Source of the DNA: G963665495 sp963677785
GTDB taxonomy: Bacteria; Desulfobacterota; Desulfovibrionia; Desulfovibrionales; Desulfovibrionaceae
Reading direction: 5' to 3'
DNA length: 64,000 nt
NCBI GenBank assembly: GCA_963677785.2
Contig: CAXXDH010000003.1
Location: 2,604,001-2,668,000, forward strand
The translations under genes were made by a program, and so were the position numbers. The notes beneath the pieces were generated by a model. The model did not search any database. It had not been told where the DNA came from and saw only the letters and a list, made by a program, of their open reading frames with translations. Shown in pieces: positions 60,714-64,000 of the stretch (its first letter is position 1; each line of letters starts with the position of its first letter).

Positions 60714-62105
60714 ATGAATACAAATAACCCAACGATTGCTGAAAGATTTTCTTCCCGGTTCGCCCCGCCCCTGGCCCTGCTGCTCGCGGCGCTGCCTCTG
60801 GGGTGTCTGATTGCTGCGTTTTACTTTTACGCGGTGGATCTGCCTGTTTGGGACGAGTGGTGGGGCTTCGTACCGCTGTTGCAAAAGTATTTTTCCGGAA
60901 CGCTGCAGTTCGCGGATTTCTGGGCGCAGCATAATGAACACCGGATTGTGCTGCCCAAACTGCTGCTGCTGGGCCTGGCCATGGTTTCGGACTATGATGT
61001 CCGTTGGGACATGGCGGCCAGCATTGTTTTTGCTCTGCTGTTTTACGCGTGCATCGGCCTGCACCTGTTTCTGAACCGGCGGGCTCTGGGGATGGAACGG
61101 GGCTGGATCTGGCTCTGGGCGCTCACGGCCTATGCCGTGTTCAGCCTGCGCCAGCATGAAAACTGGTTCTGGGGGTTTCAGGTCCAGTGGTACATGAATG
61201 TATTCGGCATGGCGCTGGGGGCCTTTGTGCTGACGAACAAAAGACTGACTCCCGGTGTCTTCGCCGTCCTGGTCTGCTGCGGTCTTTTTTCGTTGTTTTC
61301 GCTTTCGGCCGGAGCGTTGTACTGGGTGCTGGTGCCTGTTTTTCTGCTGCTCATGCAGCTTCGCGGCGCCACGATTCCGCGAATCTGGGCCTATCTGTGC
61401 GTATGGTGCGCGCTGTTCGGCGTGCTGCTTTTTTTCTACTTTCTCGGTCTGGCAGGCGGCAATTATCCCGGCGGACTGCTGCATTTCTTCAAGACGCCCG
61501 GTGACGGCGTGCGCTATGTGCTGCTGTATCTGGGGGGGCTGCTGACTGAAATCGGAAGTATGGACCTTTTCAGCCTCGCTGTGGGAGCGGCCGGCCTGGC
61601 CATTTTTTTATGCGGCGGAGTCTGGATTCTCTGGCGGGCCAATGCCGCACGTTGCCGCGCTTCTCTGTTTTTTTTGTTTCTCGGCAGCTATGCCTTGGGG
61701 TGCGCCCTGGTCACCGGCCTCGGACGTTCGGGATTCGGGCTCAGTCAGGCGTCGTCGTCCCGGTACACGACCATTTCCCTGTTGCTTTGGCTCGCTGTGC
61801 TCTACCTGCTGTACGCGGCGGTTGCCAATGCTTCTTTCCGGGAGTGGAAAGAAAAACTTCGGGGAGCGGTCCTGGTCCTGCTGCTTTGCGCCTGTTTCGG
61901 AGGGATCATTTACCGCGGATATACCAGCCTGCCCTACATCCGTTTTGCTTCGGACGTGTATTCCCAGGCCCGCCTGGCGCTCAGATTCGCGCCTGATCCG
62001 CGTATTTTGCAGAACATCTGCCACGAACCGGAGATATTTGTCGTACAGACAAGGCCTTTTCTGCAGCGCAACCGACTGTCGGTTTTCAGGACTGATACGG
62101 AATAG
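60714..62105 (+). CDS. Multi-span GT-C-like membrane protein
   Basis: A 463-aa protein with about eleven hydrophobic helices. A first external loop DLPVWDEWWGFVPLLQKYFS contains the acidic DEW motif where GT-C glycosyltransferases keep their catalytic Asp. WAQHNEHRIVLPKLL and RQHENWFWGFQVQWYMN follow, well conserved in a family of uncharacterised bacterial membrane proteins. The C-terminal about 60 residues form an external domain. A role in sugar transfer to lipid-linked glycans is plausible but unproved. ATG 60714 was chosen; ribosome binding site weak. It resembles in type, not sequence, the protein at 27487-28782. In 60499-60713, upstream, I see nothing. Confidence 0.65.
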   Translation: MNTNNPTIAERFSSRFAPPLALLLAALPLGCLIAAFYFYAVDLPVWDEWWGFVPLLQKYFSGTLQFADFWAQHNEHRIVLPKLLLLGLAMVSDYDVRWDMAASIVFALLFYACIGLHLFLNRRALGMERGWIWLWALTAYAVFSLRQHENWFWGFQVQWYMNVFGMALGAFVLTNKRLTPGVFAVLVCCGLFSLFSLSAGALYWVLVPVFLLLMQLRGATIPRIWAYLCVWCALFGVLLFFYFLGLAGGNYPGGLLHFFKTPGDGVRYVLLYLGGLLTEIGSMDLFSLAVGAAGLAIFLCGGVWILWRANAARCRASLFFLFLGSYALGCALVTGLGRSGFGLSQASSSRYTTISLLLWLAVLYLLYAAVANASFREWKEKLRGAVLVLLLCACFGGIIYRGYTSLPYIRFASDVYSQARLALRFAPDPRILQNICHEPEIFVVQTRPFLQRNRLSVFRTDTE

Positions 62106-62133
62106 CCGGTGCTGAGGGATAGAAGCCGGGAGG

Positions 62134-62634
62134 TCAGTGGCTCAAGGCTTTTTGTGCCGAGGACAGCCTGCTGCCCGTTGAGTGCTTTGGTCTGGGGCGC
62201 TTCGGTTCAAGAAGGTCGTGCTTTTTGGTCAACGTCGTGATGGTCCCATTGGGGCCGGTCCGTTCCTTGATGATTCCATACAGCTGCTCGGGCGCGCTCG
62301 GCGAATAGGTGTCCGGAACCTCGCTCAACAGCCCTTGTTCCATGTGCATGCGCCAGCAAGGGATTTCATGCTGTTCTCCATCCGCGCACACGATATCTCC
62401 GGAGGCATTGGTGATCCTGAGAAAGTCCCCCTGCTTTTTGGCGGAGCCGTGGGATCGTTTCTCGGTGTCCTGTATATTCAAAGCGGTATGCAAAAGTTCT
62501 CTGGCCTGCTTGCGCGTTTTTTGCGGGCTGAGGTAGCCGATTGCGGCTCCTATGATGGGGGCGATAAGCACTATCGCCAACAGAACGGACAGTTGCAGAG
62601 GATTGGTTTTTGCTGCTGCCATGGCAAGGAACAT
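62134..62634 (-). CDS. Membrane-anchored hypothetical protein
   Basis: A 166-aa protein with one N-terminal helix (about residues 12-34, LSVLLAIVLIAPIIGAAIGY) and a soluble basic remainder including FLRITNASGDIVCADGEQHE and IIKERTGPNGTITTLTKKHD. The C-terminus is Arg/Pro-rich. I cannot assign it. It might be read from the second Met (MAAAKTNP). It is convergent with the GT-C-like gene, 28 bases away, and lies downstream of the TolC gene's terminator, so it probably has its own promoter in 62635-62760. Confidence 0.5.
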   Translation of the reverse strand: MFLAMAAAKTNPLQLSVLLAIVLIAPIIGAAIGYLSPQKTRKQARELLHTALNIQDTEKRSHGSAKKQGDFLRITNASGDIVCADGEQHEIPCWRMHMEQGLLSEVPDTYSPSAPEQLYGIIKERTGPNGTITTLTKKHDLLEPKRPRPKHSTGSRLSSAQKALSH

Positions 62635-62768
62635 TCCAATAGTTTTTTCAAATTACACTGACTTTAAAAAACAATAAGGCAATTGAATGAAAATGCAACC
62701 CGCCGTTGGAGTCGGAATCCGGGGGCAGGGGAGTGGGGAAGAATTTGCGGAACTACTGCCGGTTGCCG

Positions 62769-62808
62769 AAAAAAAGCTTCTCGCGCTGACGCGCGAGAAG
62801 CTTTTTTT
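62769..62808 (-). terminator. Bidirectional-type terminator after tolC-like gene
   Basis: AAGCTTCTCGCGC, loop of 4, GCGCGAGAAGCTT, flanked by A and T runs on both sides. It lies 38 bases beyond the stop of the minus-strand TolC-family gene. Confidence 0.9.
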
Positions 62809-62845
62809 CGTAGTCCAGCAAGCCTTTTTTCAAGGCGAAAAGACT

Positions 62846-64000
62846 CTAATGGGAGGACAGAGCGAAGTTGCGCATCCCCATTCCGGCATACAGGCTGGCA
62901 AGGGCGTCCTGATAGTCGGCCATGGCCGAAGTCAGCCCTGCTTCCGCATCGGTAAGGCGGGATTGGGCGTCAAGAACGTCGGTGTTGGTACCGACCTGCG
63001 CCTGGTACCGGGCCACAGCCATACGGTAGCCTTCTTCCGCGGCTTCCACGGATTTTCTGTTAACCTTGATACGTTTCGTGGTTTCGGCAAGCTTCAGGTG
63101 GCGCGATTTGATCTGGTAGGCGATGGTGTTCTTTGTGTTCTCTTCCGTAGCCTGAAGCTGGCGGACATAAGCCTGAGCCTTGCGCCAGGTATAGAGTGTG
63201 TTGCCCCAGTCAAAGACTTTCCAGGTGGCCGCGAGTGAAGCGGACCAGGAACTGAATTCTGTTCTGGAGTTGACGTAACCATCGGCCAGGATATGGTCGC
63301 CGTTGGTTTCCCAGTTCCATTCGGCGGCTAGCTGCGGGTAGATGGCGCTCAAAGATGCACGTGCGTCCTGCTTGGCGATTTCAACAGCCAGTTTGGCGGA
63401 CCTCAGATCCGGACGGTTGGCATAGGCGCGTTCGTAGCATTCGCTCAGCGACATGGAAAAGGGCACGTATTTGAGCTCGCCGACGTAGTTGATTTTTGAC
63501 TCAATGGCCAGGCCGAGCAAGGTGTTGAGCTGGGCGATCTGGGTGGCCACGGTGTTTTCATTCTGCAGCAGCGTGTCTTCGGCAGTGGCCAGGTCGACTT
63601 CGGCCTGAAGGACGTCAAGGCGCGGGCTGAGCCCAACATCGTAAAAAGCCTGGGTCACCTTGTACTGGGAGGAAAGGCGCTTGACGGAATCCCTGGCGCT
63701 TCTGACGTTTTCCCTGGCTTCGAGCAGGGAAAGAAAGTTCTGCTGTACGTCGAGGATCATGGACAGTTCCTCGTATTGCAGATCTTGTTCGGCTTTGTGC
63801 TTGGTATATCTGGCGGACTGGAACGTACTCCAGAGATTGCCGCCCGTGAAGACATCCTGATGCACGGTGACCGTGGCTTGGGTATTGTCGGCGGAAGAGG
63901 TTCGTTCCAGATTAGAGATATCTCTGTTGGGCTTTTTATGGTCGAGCCGGGTGTAGGTATAGCCTGTGCTAAGGGAAGGCAGCATGTTGCCGAGAGCGGC
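62846..64000 (-). CDS. TolC-family outer-membrane efflux protein (5' end off window)
   Basis: The last 385 codons of an outer-membrane factor; the frame stays open to the window edge, so the signal peptide and N-terminal strands are missing. Typical OEP features are the long heptad helices (EQDLQYEELSMILDVQQNFL, LLEARENVRSARDSVKRLSS), the repeat-boundary SLSECYERAYANRPDLRSAK and the C-terminal half VARYQAQVGTNTDVLDAQSR. It would form the trimeric channel for a type I secretion or RND efflux system. The partner genes are presumably beyond 64000. A strong terminator closes the unit on this side. Confidence 0.9.
   Translation of the reverse strand, partial: AALGNMLPSLSTGYTYTRLDHKKPNRDISNLERTSSADNTQATVTVHQDVFTGGNLWSTFQSARYTKHKAEQDLQYEELSMILDVQQNFLSLLEARENVRSARDSVKRLSSQYKVTQAFYDVGLSPRLDVLQAEVDLATAEDTLLQNENTVATQIAQLNTLLGLAIESKINYVGELKYVPFSMSLSECYERAYANRPDLRSAKLAVEIAKQDARASLSAIYPQLAAEWNWETNGDHILADGYVNSRTEFSSWSASLAATWKVFDWGNTLYTWRKAQAYVRQLQATEENTKNTIAYQIKSRHLKLAETTKRIKVNRKSVEAAEEGYRMAVARYQAQVGTNTDVLDAQSRLTDAEAGLTSAMADYQDALASLYAGMGMRNFALSSH

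Overview
This 64-kb window looks like chromosome from an anaerobic deltaproteobacterium, most likely a member of the Desulfovibrionaceae. The lines of evidence are a TunR-type regulator (phage-integrase-like DNA-binding part fused to Mop domains) beside a molybdate/tungstate ABC transporter, a glycyl-radical enzyme with its activase, a TRAP carboxylate transporter, acetyl-CoA synthetase next to a LytTR regulator, and very large multi-PAS signalling proteins. No sulfate-reduction gene lies in the window, so the lineage is an inference. I see no tRNA, rRNA, CRISPR array, prophage or intact insertion sequence.

Layout. 0-8 kb: a ZTP-riboswitch-controlled serine hydroxymethyltransferase gene, then exported or soluble hydrolases (Tat-exported metallo-beta-lactamase-fold enzyme, beta-propeller lipoprotein-like protein, alpha/beta hydrolase, atypical GH3) and a decayed GGDEF fragment. 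8-11.5 kb: a structured leader before a tiny His/Arg-rich membrane peptide, then a minus-strand run (GNAT, radical SAM, MnmM, YchJ). 11.6-17.8 kb: a DctPQM TRAP transporter and a CitA/CitB-type two-component system, separated by the wreck of a ParDE toxin-antitoxin module. 18.5-27.5 kb: the most distinctive region. A glycyl-radical diol dehydratase-like enzyme, its activase, a HbpS/GlcG-like protein and an unrecognised membrane protein lie on the minus strand. Divergent from them is a PocR-domain histidine kinase followed by a sigma-54 response regulator. A sigma-54-like promoter and clustered TTGACG half-sites lie between.

27-46 kb: GT-C-type membrane glycosyltransferase, MscS channel, a Cache-HAMP-GAF-HD-GYP protein, a TPR-methyltransferase fusion, a DegP-like protease with acs, a LytTR regulator with a dead receiver, then lepA-lepB-SH3 protein-site-2 protease-trpS. 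46-56 kb: two giant PAS proteins (1324 and 1728 aa) flank a YqjD/YqjE/YqjK-like trio. The first has Asn in place of the phospho-accepting His, and the second is a full hybrid kinase. 56-60.5 kb: modB-modA-modC with divergent tunR. 60.7-64 kb: another membrane glycosyltransferase-like protein, an anchored hypothetical protein, and the 3' part of a TolC-family gene that runs off the window.

How it fits together: the PocR kinase and sigma-54 regulator probably sense the diol-type substrate of the glycyl-radical enzyme and switch on its operon. The CitA/B pair probably controls the TRAP carboxylate importer. TunR probably represses oxyanion uptake when tungstate or molybdate is plentiful. Function assignments come from motifs read by eye; no database search was possible.
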